This document shows, one piece after another, positions 38,345-50,783 of a DNA stretch of 64,000 nucleotides. Position 1 is the stretch's first letter. Each line of letters opens with the position of its first letter. The notes under the pieces were generated by a model, which was not told the origin of the DNA, did not search any database, and saw only the letters and a list, made by a program, of their open reading frames with translations. Origin of the DNA: Ignelater luminosus (taxonomy: Eukaryota; Arthropoda; Insecta; Coleoptera; Elateridae); the NCBI GenBank assembly GCA_011009095.1, contig VTPC01005496.1, forward strand, positions 35,544 to 99,543. The letters run 5' to 3'. A program made the translations under genes and the position numbers.

Positions 38345-38830
38345 ATAAATTTTGCTTGCGCATGAAGCCCGTAAGTAGGATGATTACAGAAGGTGCAGAA
38401 AGACTATTCGCTAAAATGTAGGTCCCAGTCGGTAGATTCGCAGGAACTTGAAGAACCTGCGAATCTACTAGAAGCTGAATGCCTCTAAGAATTTTGAATG
38501 CCAATAAACAACAAAGCCTAAAGAAACGTGAGAATGAGTCCGTTATTAATGAGTCAGGGTTTCCCAAGGAGACACAGATTTAGTGTCAAACTTATGTGAT
38601 TCCGCAAGGAAATTGTAAGTTGATACTTTTGTAGGCCTTAAATCTGGAGGAAGGGAGGAGGTTCAAAATGTTCTCCTACACATGGAGCATTTTTGGAATT
38701 ATCAAAGTAGATTTCTGCTTGGGCATGAAACCTAAAGATGGAACAATTCTTGAAGGTGCAGAAAGACTACGCCGAGTGAACTCACTACAATCGAATTCCC
38801 AGTCTATAAAGAGTCATTATAATTCAAGGC
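38345..38830. repeat. Diverged duplication (about 365-bp offset) with hairpin
   Basis: Two segments about 365 bases apart match. One starts near 38352 and the other near 38717. Shared blocks are TGCTTGNGCATGAANCC, then GAAGGTGCAGAAAGACTA after a similar spacing, then TCCCAGTC. The first copy carries a perfect 13-bp inverted repeat (GTAGATTCGCAGG at 38432-38444 and its complement at 38456-38468, loop of 11) that the second copy lacks. There is no convincing coding frame. It may be a remnant of a tandem or a transposon end, but I cannot name it. Confidence 0.55.
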
Positions 38831-39194
38831 CTTTTTAGAAGACTCAGATTTATTAGTCAGTGACACATCTTGCTAACATCCATTTCTCGGAATTCAAAAT
38901 AAATTTGTTTGCTTATTTTGTTGTGTGACTGAGGCTCTGGATTGCGGCTTTCTTGGACCTAACGGCTTCAACCACTAGTGGTAATTTTGCCGCATTACCG
39001 TATATTAGAATGTAGCCAGTCTCAGAGCTGTTTCAACCCTCGCACCTCGGTAGGGATTTGTGATAACCTTCCGAAGTCAAAATACTAATTACCGCGTTCA
39101 TTCATTATAAACTTGAAATTCCACAAAATGGTTATGCATGTGTTTGTTCGTCCCAACAGAATTTTTTGAAATGAAGATCATTTACTTCTTAATA
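38831..39194. other. Noncoding DNA before the mariner element
   Basis: Nothing recognised. The sequence is somewhat GC-richer at 38930-39060 but has stops in all frames. Confidence 0.5.
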
Positions 39195-39196
39195 TA

Positions 39197-40400
39197 CGAG
39201 GGTTGCTATTTATGTATCCGGAATTGACAACAATAGCGTCATCTGACATATCCATCGTAAAGTTTGCCATTTTTGACGTATACGTATTCAGAACGTTTTG
39301 TAATGCGAACGCTATTTGCGTAGTTTATAGTGACTTGCAAATTTCATTTCAGTCAAAAAATGGAATTAACTCGTGAAAATTTCCCAGCGATGATTTACAA
39401 TTACTTTCGACACGGATTATCTCAGCAACAGTGCATCGATTAACTCACTTCAACTTTTGACCATGAAGCACCATCTAAAACCACTGTATATCACTGGTTT
39501 AGCGATTTCAATCGCGGGCGTCATTCGCTCACGGACGAATCTAAAGAAAGTCGTCCAAAGTCGGAAAACATGGATGCTGTGCACAAACTGTTAATGCAAG
39601 ATTGCCATGTGACATACCGTGAAGTTGAGGCATCCCTAGACATTAGTATGACAAGAATACATCAGATTTTACATAAATATTTAGCCGTGAGAAAGATTTG
39701 TTCGCGTTGAATTCCGCATAATTTGACAATCGCGCAAAAACACGCTCGTGTTGATTGGTGCAGAGCAATACTCAAAAAGTTCAATCGTGGTACCTCAAAA
39801 GCCGTGTATAACATATACACAGGGGACAAATCTTAGATCTATGCGTATGAGCCCGAAAGTAAACAGCAGTCAACTGTATGGGTCTTCCAAGATGAGCCGA
39901 ACCCAACAAAAGTTGTTCGCGCAAAAAGCACTTTGAAGCAAATGGTAGTCTGTCTTTGGGATAAACGGACATGTGGTTACAGTGCCACCGGATGATCGTA
40001 GGGCGGTCAATTCTGAATGGTACACAGCCATTTCTTTGCTAGAAGTATTTGGAGAAATAAGAAAAAACAACCAGCGACGCAGGATCATCCTTCACATCTC
40101 AATATTTGACCGGTCAAAACATCGAACTGATGGGTCATCCGCCGTACACTCCTGATTTGGCACCCAATGATTTGAAGAATAAATTACTTGGTCAACGATT
40201 TTCGACGCCAGAAGCTGAGGTTAATGCGCTCAAAATGCATGTTTTGGAAATACCTCAATCGGAATGGAATAAGTGCTATAGCAATTGGTTCACACGTATG
40301 CAAAAGTGTATCGATCATCGCGGAGAATATTTTGAAAAACAATAAAACTATTTTCAATGATAAATATTTGTTATTCTGGATATATAAATAGCAACCCTCG
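39197..40400 (+). mobile_element. Mariner transposon with both ends
   Basis: This 1204-bp element is flanked by TA (39195-39196 and 40401-40402). Its inverted repeats start CGAGGGTTGCTATTTAT and stay similar over about 29 bases, with about three differences. The ends and the transposase (39360-40345) have the normal mariner layout: a short 5' leader and a stop about 55 bases before the right end. The transposase is damaged, so the copy could at most be mobilised by another source. Confidence 0.95.
39360..40345 (+). pseudogene. Mariner transposase pseudogene
   Basis: The start ATG is followed by MELTRENFPAMIYNYFRHGL and the helix-turn-helix region, with a stop at what should be an early Gln-Leu position (about 39440). 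The frame continues through KTTVYHWFSDFNRGRHSL, VTYREVEASLDISMTRIH and NLTIAQKHARVDWC, with stops at Trp positions after CSR and in the GDKS motif that carries the first catalytic Asp. Then come STVWVFQDEPNPTKVV, VNSEWYTAISLLEVFGEI and RRRIILH. A deletion removes the following HDN block with the second Asp. After APND another small deletion removes the FFLFP stretch. The end (RFSTPEAEVNALK to YFEKQ) is open. Missing the second Asp, it cannot be active. It is a mauritiana/Mos1-like or related mariner; I do not assign a subfamily. Confidence 0.95.
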
Positions 40401-40402
40401 TA

Positions 40403-43400
40403 TCTTCTTCTGCATTTCAAGAATTATATAGAATTTTGCCCAGCTTATATGCCTGACACTCTACAATCTGTCTATGTAAAGTTTAAAAAACCCAATTCAT
40501 GGTTTTTGGTCCACCACAACTATCACCATAATGGTTCAGTGTTTGTTTATACACAAAAGCTTCTCAGTATAACGATATAAGTGGGTAAGGACCAAGAGAG
40601 TTCTACTGAAGTTTTGGGAGATCACTAACAAATCTGCAAATGCAATCACAGCCCGCAAACAAGACTATGAAATCTTGTCTTTAAGCAACAAATTTGAAGT
40701 CACACCACCCATACCATAGCTACTAAAGAAATTAGCATTCAATATGAAGCTGAAGATTAAATTTATTATGCTTCATGTTTTGCTTGATCTCCAGTTTAGT
40801 AGACTCTTGTATTTTTTAGAAGATCCTGATGGGTTTAACGGAAAGAAAGCTTTGAATTGAATAGAATTTCTTTCAGTATAAAAAACCTTGAAGTTCTTAT
40901 GTCTAGATTATTGCTTAATATAAATCATTCGAAAACAAGTCTTTAACTCGAGCTAAAGCTGTGAGTATACTAGATTTTAACAATCCTCATCGTCCTTTCC
41001 TTACGAAGTATTATTTAAAGTCAAAAAATGACAGCAAGAATTATTCCACAGCTGGTCCTCTTTTTAATTAGCATTAAACATATGCTGACTTCTTGAAAAT
41101 TCTCAAGAAATGATAGAAATACTCCAAGTTATCCTAGAAGATAGGCTCAAAGCGTCCTGTAGTTATCAGCTAATTTAGTTGTAAGAATGAGTAAAAGTAG
41201 ACAAAGGATATCATAAAAATATTAAATTAGTCAATAATAAAATGTAGTAACAGCCTTAAAAATAATATTAAGGCTGTCTAGGAGAAACGCCCTTGCCGCC
41301 CTCTTATGATTGTATCTGCAATTGTTATTAGCAAATCAAGAAACATTAATTTATGATGCATATGTAAATTTATTTTTATTAATCTCATACGCTTTGTAGT
41401 GGTTAGTATTTCATTCTTAAGTTTATTACCAAACTTCTTAGAAACTTCTGTTTTTAGAAAACCCAAAAGTTATTGTACTGTGTAATTCTATATCTTAATT
41501 TATATTCTTAGAAATTTATTATAATTTATTATACAGCGAAATTTATTAGCAGTCAAGAATATCTGCAATATTTCACAAAATTAAGTGAAAATCTTCTAAA
41601 TCCTTGCAATTACAAAGGTTGGACTTAATTTAATTAGTAAAGATCGTCATCACTACCATAACAAATATTTTCTCATTTTATTGTATGTAATAATACATTG
41701 AAATGAGTATGCAATGTTGAAATTTACACCTACCTGTAGGTAATCATATTTTTAATTTACACCTAAACTGTTTACAAATTTATTTCTTAATATCTCCTAT
41801 TACGTTAGAAATACTACGTACAATTCTTTTACTTTCTTATTAAGATTACTATTAAAGCAAGGCCCTCTTGTTGACTAATCACTTATAAATGTTTATAGAA
41901 AGCAACTTCTAGTTTAATAAAAATAATTTAAAATCATTGTTAATTCAAAACACTCAAAACAATAAATAACATATTTCTTAACTGACGTAAGAAAACAAAC
42001 TTAAATAAACAATAACAACAGTCATTTATAAAATCCTTAAAATTTTCAAATCCCTCTGTTGTATTGGTTTTTTGACTTCTCTCAAAAATTTCCAAAAAAA
42101 ATCTTTCAACTTTTACCTGAACATTTTCCCATTAATCAAAAATGAATGCTTGAAAATATTTAAATTTATTATAATCACCATCACAATTTTGTATTCTTTA
42201 GGAATGTCTTCAAAACTCTTTTTATGTTTTACTGATGATACCTACCTACTATGTATGTTAATGCGTATTTAATTCATTTTTTTTGTTACTGGTGGTATAA
42301 TATATAAAAGGTGTTAAAGAAAGTTTGATTTCATGGTTAAGCAAAGTAAACCGAAGAGAATGATTTTATAAACAGTAAACACTACTGTGTTAAATTAATT
42401 TTGTTATTATTAATATTATAGCTGTCATAAACTCATAATGTTAAGTAACAGGACTTTCTTGACTTTCTAAAGACGTCTAGAAGTACTGAGATGAATGAAG
42501 TATAATTACTTTAGTACACAGTATATGTTTCAAAGAATTGCTGTTAAATTATTCATTTTTATGTTGACAATTTGGTATGTATAAAACTAAAACCGTTATG
42601 ATTTTTAAGAATGATTGTAATGAATAAATCAACAAGTTTTGTGTCCCAAAAAGATTATTAATTCAGTAATTCAAGAATAGGTCAGTTTGATTTTTTTGTT
42701 GTGATCGGTATCGTTTTTTGATATGCAATAGTTTTTCGAAATCTTTTTGCTGTCGATTTATTAACAATAATAATAATGTTCAACGGTTCAAATAAATATT
42801 AATGTAACAAACCATAAGTCTCAACAATGGATCGTAATGATTTTAGAGAGTTGATAGAAAATCTTCTTTTGTTATTTCATTCAAACAGTTTTCTTTGAAA
42901 TTGTCCTTAATAATCCAGAAGTTTCGATTTCTCATAACATGGATATGAGACATATTTAAACTAATAATATCCTTGTTTCTAATATCTGAACCGTAGAGTC
43001 AAACACTCATAATCTTTTTATTCAGACTTTTTTATTCTAATGAACCAGACAGAAATGAAAGCTCAGGCCAAATTTTGATGTCAAAACCAAATCTTTACTA
43101 TGAAAGCCGCCAACCAAAATGGTTTTGTTTTCAATGGTTGAGTAGAAGATTCATATTTTCATTCTAACTTTTTTCTTTCTTTTTGTAATTCAAATTCAGG
43201 CCAAGATTGGATATCAAAGTAAAATCTCGTGTTACCAAAAAACAGCTCCAAAAAGTTTTAGAACCAAAGGTTTTGTGTTTGATAGCAGCCTTTCAAGTTG
43301 CCGATTTGTCATATGATTCTTATAAATTTTGTTAAGCTGCGATCTCAATACTTCAAAAAAAATAGCGGAGAGCACTCGTAGTATCCAAAATATTGGCAGC

Positions 43401-46078
43401 TATAGGGTAATAGTATAACAATTTAACTACGTGAAAGTTATTCTATGATGTCTGAAAGAAACTAACTTCCATGATGATCACCTATCACAAAGCTCGCAAT
43501 GTCAAAGTTCTAAAGAAAGTGAAACTAAAGAATCATCTCTCCCCCTAATCTGTAACCTAACAACCTAACAATTGGATTGATCATCCTCCTTCTTGTTGAA
43601 CATGCAGAGATTATATCAAAATCCTATACATCAAAGGAAATATACTGTCCATACGAGGAACTAACTCCTACCCATAGAAGTTAAGCTGGTTGTCAGAAGG
43701 TCGAGACGTTGTCGCACATTTTTCAAGGGTGTACTGTGTCACTCCAAAACTCAACTTCATTATGAATAAATAAGGGATGCACATGCAATATCAAACCCTT
43801 TAGTTTAAATGCAAGCTATCTCAACATCAAGCAACAAATATTTCTATTGCATCATCCTTTTCTGATACTCTGTTTTTGGTAACCTCATTTACAGCAATGC
43901 CATTTGCAAAAAAACCAAGTTGCATAGAAAGATATAAAGAGCACTTATCCTTCCAAACATTCTATTGAAAAGGATTAATAAGAAGATACTCTAACAGATA
44001 AAGAGAAAATTGTGTTACTGTTAAATGCCAAGTTATGGTAAGTATGAAATTCCTAAAAGAATGCTATTGTGCAAAAGAAGATTTTTCGCTATCCGAAAAT
44101 AAGTGCCTTACTAAAAATAATTTGATAGGACAGCTGAGACACATCAAGGTTATGCTATGAAGATGTCAATAAATTGAAAGAAGATATCAATCAAACATCT
44201 CCATTTTTAAAACCTTCATTTCTATTTAAATTGTCAAACTGGAAGAATGATTGGTAAATAATTAATATATAGTTGTTGACTTGACAGCAAATAAAAGCAA
44301 AATTGGTCTAGATAATGTTTTTACATTGAATTAATTTGCCCAGTTACCAAACTAATAGCAATATATTTAAGAATGGCTTATGTAGTTCGATTATTTCTAC
44401 ACTTGCTCTTATTTAATTGGTGTTGCAATTTTGTTTTGACCTTTTTCTTTTGTATGAGAGTCTATAAATGAGACTTTTCTAAACGGTCTTTTCACCATTC
44501 TTGTTACTCTTTATTTTTTCAAATATACAGTGAATAAGTTTGTGTATGTAATTACACTAGACACATTTCCTGGTAAAGGTTTAACGCTCTATCGTGTTAT
44601 ATTATTATGTAAAAGTAGATTAATTACAGTTTCTTGCAGCAGATCTATGCCACATAAACACAAGTTTATGTAGGTGTAATAAAATGTTATCTTGTTTTCC
44701 GCTTTGTATTTCTTTGGACAATGTTGCTTTTTACTACAAACATTAGAGCCTAATCTATTTTATTCTCCTAATAAATATTTTTTGTAGGTAATTACCAAGG
44801 CCAATTTACTCAATAAATTAGCTACAGCAAAAAGATGTTTTCATATTATTTAGAACATCCTTTAATTTTAAGACAATGCAATATCAGATGTTTACCTTGA
44901 AAATTCCTTCTCTGTGGATATTCAATTTCTTTAAAAATTCCCACACGTTTTGTTCCATGTTCTTTGATTCATCAGAGAAAAATAATCTTTTACAAAATGT
45001 GGGTAAATAGAAAATATTTAAGATTTAACAGCGTCCGTTCATAAATTAATTAAAATTAATAGTTCTGACTTAATGCCCATTAGTAACTAAACTAAGACAA
45101 AGTGGGTCACTAAAATCATCTCGGTAATAATTAATTAATAATTCATTTTTGATGTAACTGCCACGGTTTGCGTTATAACCCGACATTGAAATCTCTTTAA
45201 AGATTATTATAACATTTACTTAGATTCACTGAAACGCTAAATATGATTTAATCAACCATCTGTGATTAAAAGTAAATAGAAATATTTAAATTGATGTCCA
45301 AGGATAAATCAATTTCAAATTCAAATTAGATTTGACATTATGAAAATTAATTCTTAAAATTATAGGCAACTCGAAATTAAATTATATAGTAAAACAGCAA
45401 GATATTGTAGATTCTGTAACAAGATACACATTCTGGTATTAGTGGAGTTATAATTTAAGTTTGACAATAGCTCTAAGTGAATCATTAAAATGACAAGAAG
45501 AGATTTACGTAACCACCCACATGATTCATAATGTTTCGTTGGAAGACTTAAAATTATTTCCAAAAATAGCATTTATTAGATTTCCAACATACTTGTGACG
45601 TCACTTAAGTTCTTGCTATACCTACTTAGAAAAATTAAAATTACTAATTATAAATATTAAGCTCTCTAGAAACTTAATGATTCATAAAGTACTCGAGACT
45701 ATATTGCATCTTCCTATTATATTATTAATGTTAATGCAAATCATAAATTCCAACTCAAACCAATTACTTTAAATTACAATTTTAAAAGTTTATTACACTG
45801 CCTTCGGTTCTCCAGATCAAATCAATCAAATCATTCAACCTGTTTACCTATAATTCAAGGATTACCCATAAAAAATATCATTGCACAGTTTTACGCTTCA
45901 ACAACGACAATTTCCGAGTACTCTTTCATTGACAACATTAACAATCACCCCCCTCAAAAAAATTACAAAATACTACCAACTTCCTGTTTTGATCATTTAT
46001 ATTGTTTTAGCAAAATATACCGCTAAATCACAAACTAAATATCACTATGGACTAACGGAGATCGCAAAAGAAACTCAC
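40403..46078. other. Long AT-rich noncoding stretch, possibly intron
   Basis: No supported gene in 5.7 kb. Minor features: a perfect 10-bp hairpin at 41250-41277 (ACAGCCTTAA, loop of 8, TTAAGGCTGT), and a diverged duplication of about 130 bp at roughly 43060-43320 built on TTCAGGCCAA...GATNTCAAA. If the minus-strand exon at 46079-46162 is real, this lies in its first intron. Confidence 0.45.
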
Positions 46079-46162
46079 CTGTTGAATACCACCCACAAAT
46101 AAGAACAATACAACAAAAATCCTGTTAATGTTCACAAAACTAATTGCACATCTAGCACCCAT
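46079..46162 (-). CDS. First coding exon of a secreted or membrane protein gene (signal peptide)
   Basis: On the minus strand an ATG at 46162, the first after an in-frame TAA, opens exactly 28 codons ending at a canonical donor (CAACAG|GTGAGT, GT at 46078-46077), phase 0. The translation starts MGARCAISFVNINRIFVVLF and ends LFVGGIQQ: a short basic start, a hydrophobic core and a small-residue region, that is, a signal peptide that fills the whole exon. The sequence just upstream is CpG-richer than anything nearby, as for a promoter and 5' leader. The remaining exons would lie at lower coordinates, past a long intron, and I could not find them. The family is unknown. This is the best host-gene evidence in the window. 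Confidence 0.5.
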
Positions 46163-46370
46163 AGTGTTTAAACTTATAATTTACAACAAATATTTGATAA
46201 AATGCACTATTAGATTGTTCATGTTATTCGACGGAAAGATTAGAATAGAAACCAATCACCGCGAACACGCCATTCTCGTATAGTTGAAACGACTCGAATG
46301 CACGGCGAATGAAAGTTTCGCTGGTTTCGCGGTTATTCCGACGTTGGAGTCTCCGCAGAAAGTAGTTTTG
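46163..46370 (-). promoter_or_regulatory. Putative 5' leader and promoter of the minus-strand gene
   Basis: The part at 46230-46350 has many CpG dinucleotides (GCGAACACGC, GGCGAATG, TTCGCGGTT, TCCGACG) in an otherwise CpG-poor window. It lies directly upstream of the signal-peptide exon. I see no clear TATA box and do not place the transcription start. The call rests on composition and position only. Confidence 0.35.
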
Positions 46371-47523
46371 ATGTTAAAATGTTCACGGTTACCTTTACCA
46401 TAGGTGGCTTATGACAATTAGACTGCGTGACACACGATTATCTATTCTATTTGTTGTATACTGTGGGTTTAAACTTGTCTGAAAGGCAATAAATGGTAAA
46501 GATTTTTTGGTCTATTGGTTCTGGTTATTCAAGGAATTTACGTTTTTTGTTTTCCAGTCTAACAAAAATAACTAGTTCAATAATTATGAGAATTTACTAA
46601 CATTAACCTGGTAATTACTTGAAGACAAACAAATTGTTTTTTACTTTTATATTCTATTTATATTTCTTTTGTACCCATCTTTTGTATAATAAAGAAGAAA
46701 ATAATATTAATGAAATCTCTTTAATAATCTTTATAAAGCAAACAAATTAAAACAGTTACATAAATTAGACATATAAAATTGTTGTATAGATCCTATTATG
46801 TTTTGCCCATTATGTCCCACGTTGACCATCCATTAATGGTAACACTGCATTTAAAATAGATGGTTCAGAATTAAATAATACTACTGTTATGCAAAACGTA
46901 TAGTTTAGCTTATACAAGGTAAAATATTATTTTAGGCCTAATAGTAACATTTTTTAAATTCAAGTTAATTTTAAAAAAATGCACTATGCTTTTTTGCAAC
47001 ACTATTTACAAAAATAAAAACAGAGATTATTTACAATGGTAAAGTTTGGACTTTTTCTTCATCACCTGTTGCAGCAGATCCGCGCATTTAGGTCTTCAAT
47101 CAACCTCTTATTACTTCTATCACTAGCCTAATTCCAACCCAAGCTTACCTTTACAGTTCTTTTTTACACTTCGAATATTATTGTCCTTTCTAACCCGTTC
47201 TGTCTAACCAAATGTTCAATTCACTAGGCTCTAAAAGCTTTAGAAATATCAGTTTATAAAAAAAACAGGTGATATAACGGATGCAAAAAGGTGTAACAAA
47301 CAAAAGGTGAGAGCGGTCTACAGATATCAAAAGCTGTAAAGAAACTTAATATAAAACTGCACGATAACATTTTTCTTCAATATAACTTGCTTGAGTGTCT
47401 GAATGATTTTTTCAGTTTAGATACAAGCAGGCTCTCTCATGCTTGGCAAATCAATAGCGAGAGTACAGAAGAAGAAAGTTGGCTTGGTTTGCTAAGGTAA
47501 CCAAGAAAAGAAGAAGATAAAAA
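46371..47523. other. AT-rich noncoding DNA
   Basis: Nothing recognised. These bases would be upstream of the minus-strand candidate gene. Confidence 0.5.
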
Positions 47524-47685
47524 ATGAAGAATGTGGAAGATGCATTTGATTTTATAGAGGCGTACCAAAGAACTAAAGAGTATAAATTACTCAAACAAGA
47601 ATCGATAGGAGTACTGTATAACAAAGATCACGAAGAAGATTTTAGAACATACAAGAAAAAAATAAGCAAAGTTATTGTTGACTAA
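47524..47685 (+). other. Unrecognised 53-codon open frame with coding-like composition
   Basis: ATG to TAA encodes a hydrophilic 53-residue peptide starting MKNVEDAFDFIEAYQRTKEY and rich in Lys, Glu and Asp, which is unlike the usual Leu/Phe/Ser-rich chance frames here. A related-looking frame follows at 47726-47938 after a stop. It could be an exon or a decayed mobile-element frame. I recognise no family, so no function is proposed. Confidence 0.2.
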
Positions 47686-47938
47686 ATAAGAATAATTCAT
47701 GAAGACGCTTTGGAAATAAGAAGATGTGAATAATCATACAATATCCAGATTATGTAAAAACTGGGTAGTAACACAAGCATACGAAAAAATATCAAGATGT
47801 ATTAAGATCACCAAGACAAAACAAGTACAAAAGAAAATAATGTTTGATGCTGTCCTTATCTATCTAACTGGAGTTCTCTTGCTCCAAACTCTCTCTATCA
47901 AACGTATCTTGTGTTTGGGGAACCCAGGATGTCTCTAA

Positions 47939-49430
47939 GCATCATCACAATTACTACCGAACAACGACCACATAAGCTTCTGAAATCCGTATTCGGTTTG
48001 TCACCAGTTGGGTCGCTAGGTGTCGTCTTGCACCACGCGGGATGGAGCGAGAAGCTCTAACCTCACACGATCGACTCTTCTTTCGCCGGTATGTGCATCG
48101 GAGCAAGCGAAGCTTCGTTGTTCCAAGTTGACCAGCACCTCTCAATTGTTTGTTTTTTTGTTAAAACAAAATTTTGTTATTTTTATTTGTTGTTGTTCTT
48201 TTTCTATTTGTTGTTGTTATGTTTCTTCAACCCGTTCTTTTCTATTTTTATTATTCTGTAAGTAGTTCGACGTAACAAAGGCTCAGTTGTTGCTGGAGCT
48301 GGTTGCTGCTACTAAAGCCGTTGAGTTAGCTCAGTGGACTGAAATGCCGGCGAATTCGTTGATCTGGGCCGCCTATTATTTGTTTGGGATTGCATTGCGG
48401 GTCAACCACTAAAATTCTTCCGTTAGTAACAATCGTGCTGGTTTTGAAGGCTGAAACGTGAGTAGTCTGCTTTTTTTGCATAAACAAAATGATGGAATGG
48501 TTTAAGCACCTTCTTTCTTTCTTTTTCACTCTGTGGTTTATTTATCCAAAAAAAAACAAATAAATATTAAACAGCAAAAAAAAATCAAAGTTGCAAGTTT
48601 AAAAACAATGAACTCTAAAATGTTAAAGTTCAAAGTGTCCTAGTTTGTTGAAGATTGTAAGTTGTCTGTACTTTTGTTTCTGCACTCACAAGCTCACAGC
48701 ACTTCACCACGCGTCACTGGAGGCTTCTCTTCGGCGGTGACGTTACTCTAAGTCGATGGACGTGATGCCTGTTGCAGCGACCTCCGGTGTCGATGATGTA
48801 GAGCTCTGTGTCGCCTACTCTTCACAAGATGTTGTAGGGTCCACTTCATTTGGCTGCGAATGGGTGTCTGTGGTGGAATGGTTTAAGCACCTGAAACAGA
48901 ACTCGATTCCCTAGACGAAAACTGGGGCAGAGGTGGCTATCTTGGTTGCTGCTGTCGCTGCTTTCCGTAGCGGGCGGCTATGTGATGCTGTTATACTGGT
49001 AGAAAGCTGCTTTTCACTGCTGACCAATGACGTGGCGGCTCATTTTGGCGAGACGCCGTTAGCTCTGTTGTGGTATTGGTAAATGAAGTCGGCCTGGGTC
49101 AAGACAAGAAGTTGATGACTTTCTGGGCGAAGAGTTTTCTTGTTGCTAGGCATTGCAAACTTTGTCGGCAGAGGTCACGATATTGGCTGGGTTGCAGCTG
49201 TGTAAACGATTTTAGCTGATTATGGTGGAAGGCCGTTTTCTGTGGCGTTGGTGTCATCTAGGTGTCACTCTGTCTGGAATTCTGGTTAGCATAACGGGCA
49301 GCTGGTTGTGCTCCCTGGCCAACTAAACGTAGATAAGCGGCTCATGAGACTGTTGCAAAACTCGTGGAGGTGACAAGGCTTCTGACAAGGCGGGTTTTAT
49401 TGTATCTTACTGCCTAGTAAACTGTCACGC
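47939..49430. other. GC-richer region, probably decayed retroelement
   Basis: From about 47960 the sequence becomes clearly GC-richer and stays so to about 50280. At 48326-48337 TTAGCTCAGTGG looks like a polymerase III A box, but I find no good B box at the right distance. A 19-base direct repeat (TGGAATGGTTTAAGCACCT) occurs near 48493 and 48878. A CTTT run lies near 48513. The composition matches the protease-bearing segment that follows, so it may be the rest of the same old retroelement read on the minus strand. Confidence 0.3.
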
Positions 49431-49960
49431 GTTCTTCTATTCACAAGTTGATACGTTTTTGACCCATGTCGATGATGGCGTGCTGAGCTTCTAGGAAGTC
49501 GTAGGCCAGAACTGCAGTTTCTCGGAGATTATTTGTTGCGAAGAAATCAGTCTCAGCTTGCGGGGCAATGCGGTGTTGAAATATTTGGCGGTGGTTTGAT
49601 TTAGTTTGAATTGACACGTCAAAATCAGTATTTCTGACCAGATTATAAGTGGCTTAGGTGGCCAGCAAAAGTGCAGCTGGACGACTGTGAATGCTGGCGG
49701 TGAATCAAGTCAGTTATGCACATGACTGTTGTTGGTTTGACTTTGTTAGTGTAGCTTGGAGATATTAGAAGTCGACGGTGTCCTCCTGCTAGCTGAGGCA
49801 GAGACGACACGACAGTAAGGCTCTTTGCTTGCTGCTAGTTCTGATTTGGGTGCGCGGAGATTCTTCATTCTTGTTTTGCCGTTGGCTGCTTTGACAATCG
49901 ACGCTGCTAGGTTCGGTGGTGCGTTGAAAGAGTAGTAAATAACCAACTCGGTCTTCATCA
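49431..49960 (-). pseudogene. LTR-retrotransposon (gypsy-type) protease region, decayed
   Basis: On the minus strand 49520-49449 reads TAVLAYDFLEAQHAIIDM followed by GQKRINL. This matches the end of a retropepsin-type aspartic protease domain, where the family has I-L-G-x-D-F-L followed by a D-x-x-x-x-x-L strand. The glycine of the ILG motif is replaced by Ala here. Upstream on that strand (49958-49746) a 70-codon frame starting MKTELVIYYSFNAPPNLAAS could be Gag-side sequence. The active-site DTG triplet is not recognisable, and stops follow the protease segment. Reverse transcriptase motifs and LTRs are not visible. Confidence 0.4.
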
Positions 49961-50783
49961 GGGTTTTGCATAATGTAATTATTTCGACTAAGAGTCAGTG
50001 CAACATGTTTGGCCAGGAATTGTTTCTTCTTGATGAATTCGACCAGTGGTTGTTGTTTTTCTGCTGCTGGAGCTGTTCAGTTGGCTGGAACACTAGGGAA
50101 TTAGTTGATCCGGACCTTCTTCTATTCATCTGTTACAATGCGTTGTCGGTAGAGTCACGAAATAGCCAATGAAATTTTTCTTTCGGTAACAGGCTGAATG
50201 GGTGGAAGCTGATGTGGTTTTGGAAAGCAAAACTACAGCTTTTCATATTTACTGTTCAGGCTAACAGTGTTGTCTAGGTCATCCCAACTAAACCAGTATA
50301 GCCTTGTCGCAAACAATAGTAATTATTATTATTTTTTCCGAAATTGCAATGTTCCAAGAACGTCAATTGATACAGTTCAACAAGGCTGATCTTTCACTCT
50401 CCCCTTGTAACAACTGAGTTCAGTGTCAATAAGTAGAAATTGTATGTTTGAAAAAATATATTAATTAAATAATGTAGTTTGTAAAATAAATACACTAATA
50501 GTTAATATCAACACAAAAAAAAATAAATAGACAGAAAACAATGCGACTGATAGAGAACTGGTATGTCAAATTCTTGTTTCACGACAGTAGTAATTGATGT
50601 AGATGCCATTTAAACTTTTTGACAGTTAGATCTATTTGTGGTTCCGACATGCTGTTGTGGGTTTTTGCAATGTTAGAAGAAAAAGAACGTTTAAAGAATG
50701 TAGAGTTATGCAATGCAATGCAATGCTGTAAGTTTATGTTATGTACCTATTTTATTTTTGTCAACTTTTATTGGCAGTAATAG
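49961..50783. other. Noncoding DNA
   Basis: The GC-richer segment ends near 50280 and AT-rich DNA resumes. A short ATGCA repeat lies at 50708-50725. No gene is supported. Confidence 0.45.

Noticed and set aside
48310..48420. Possible tRNA gene or SINE
   Set aside because: TTAGCTCAGTGG fits an A box, but no acceptable B box or cloverleaf follows.
50700..50730. ATGCA repeat as a regulatory site
   Set aside because: Only about three units; best read as a minor simple repeat.
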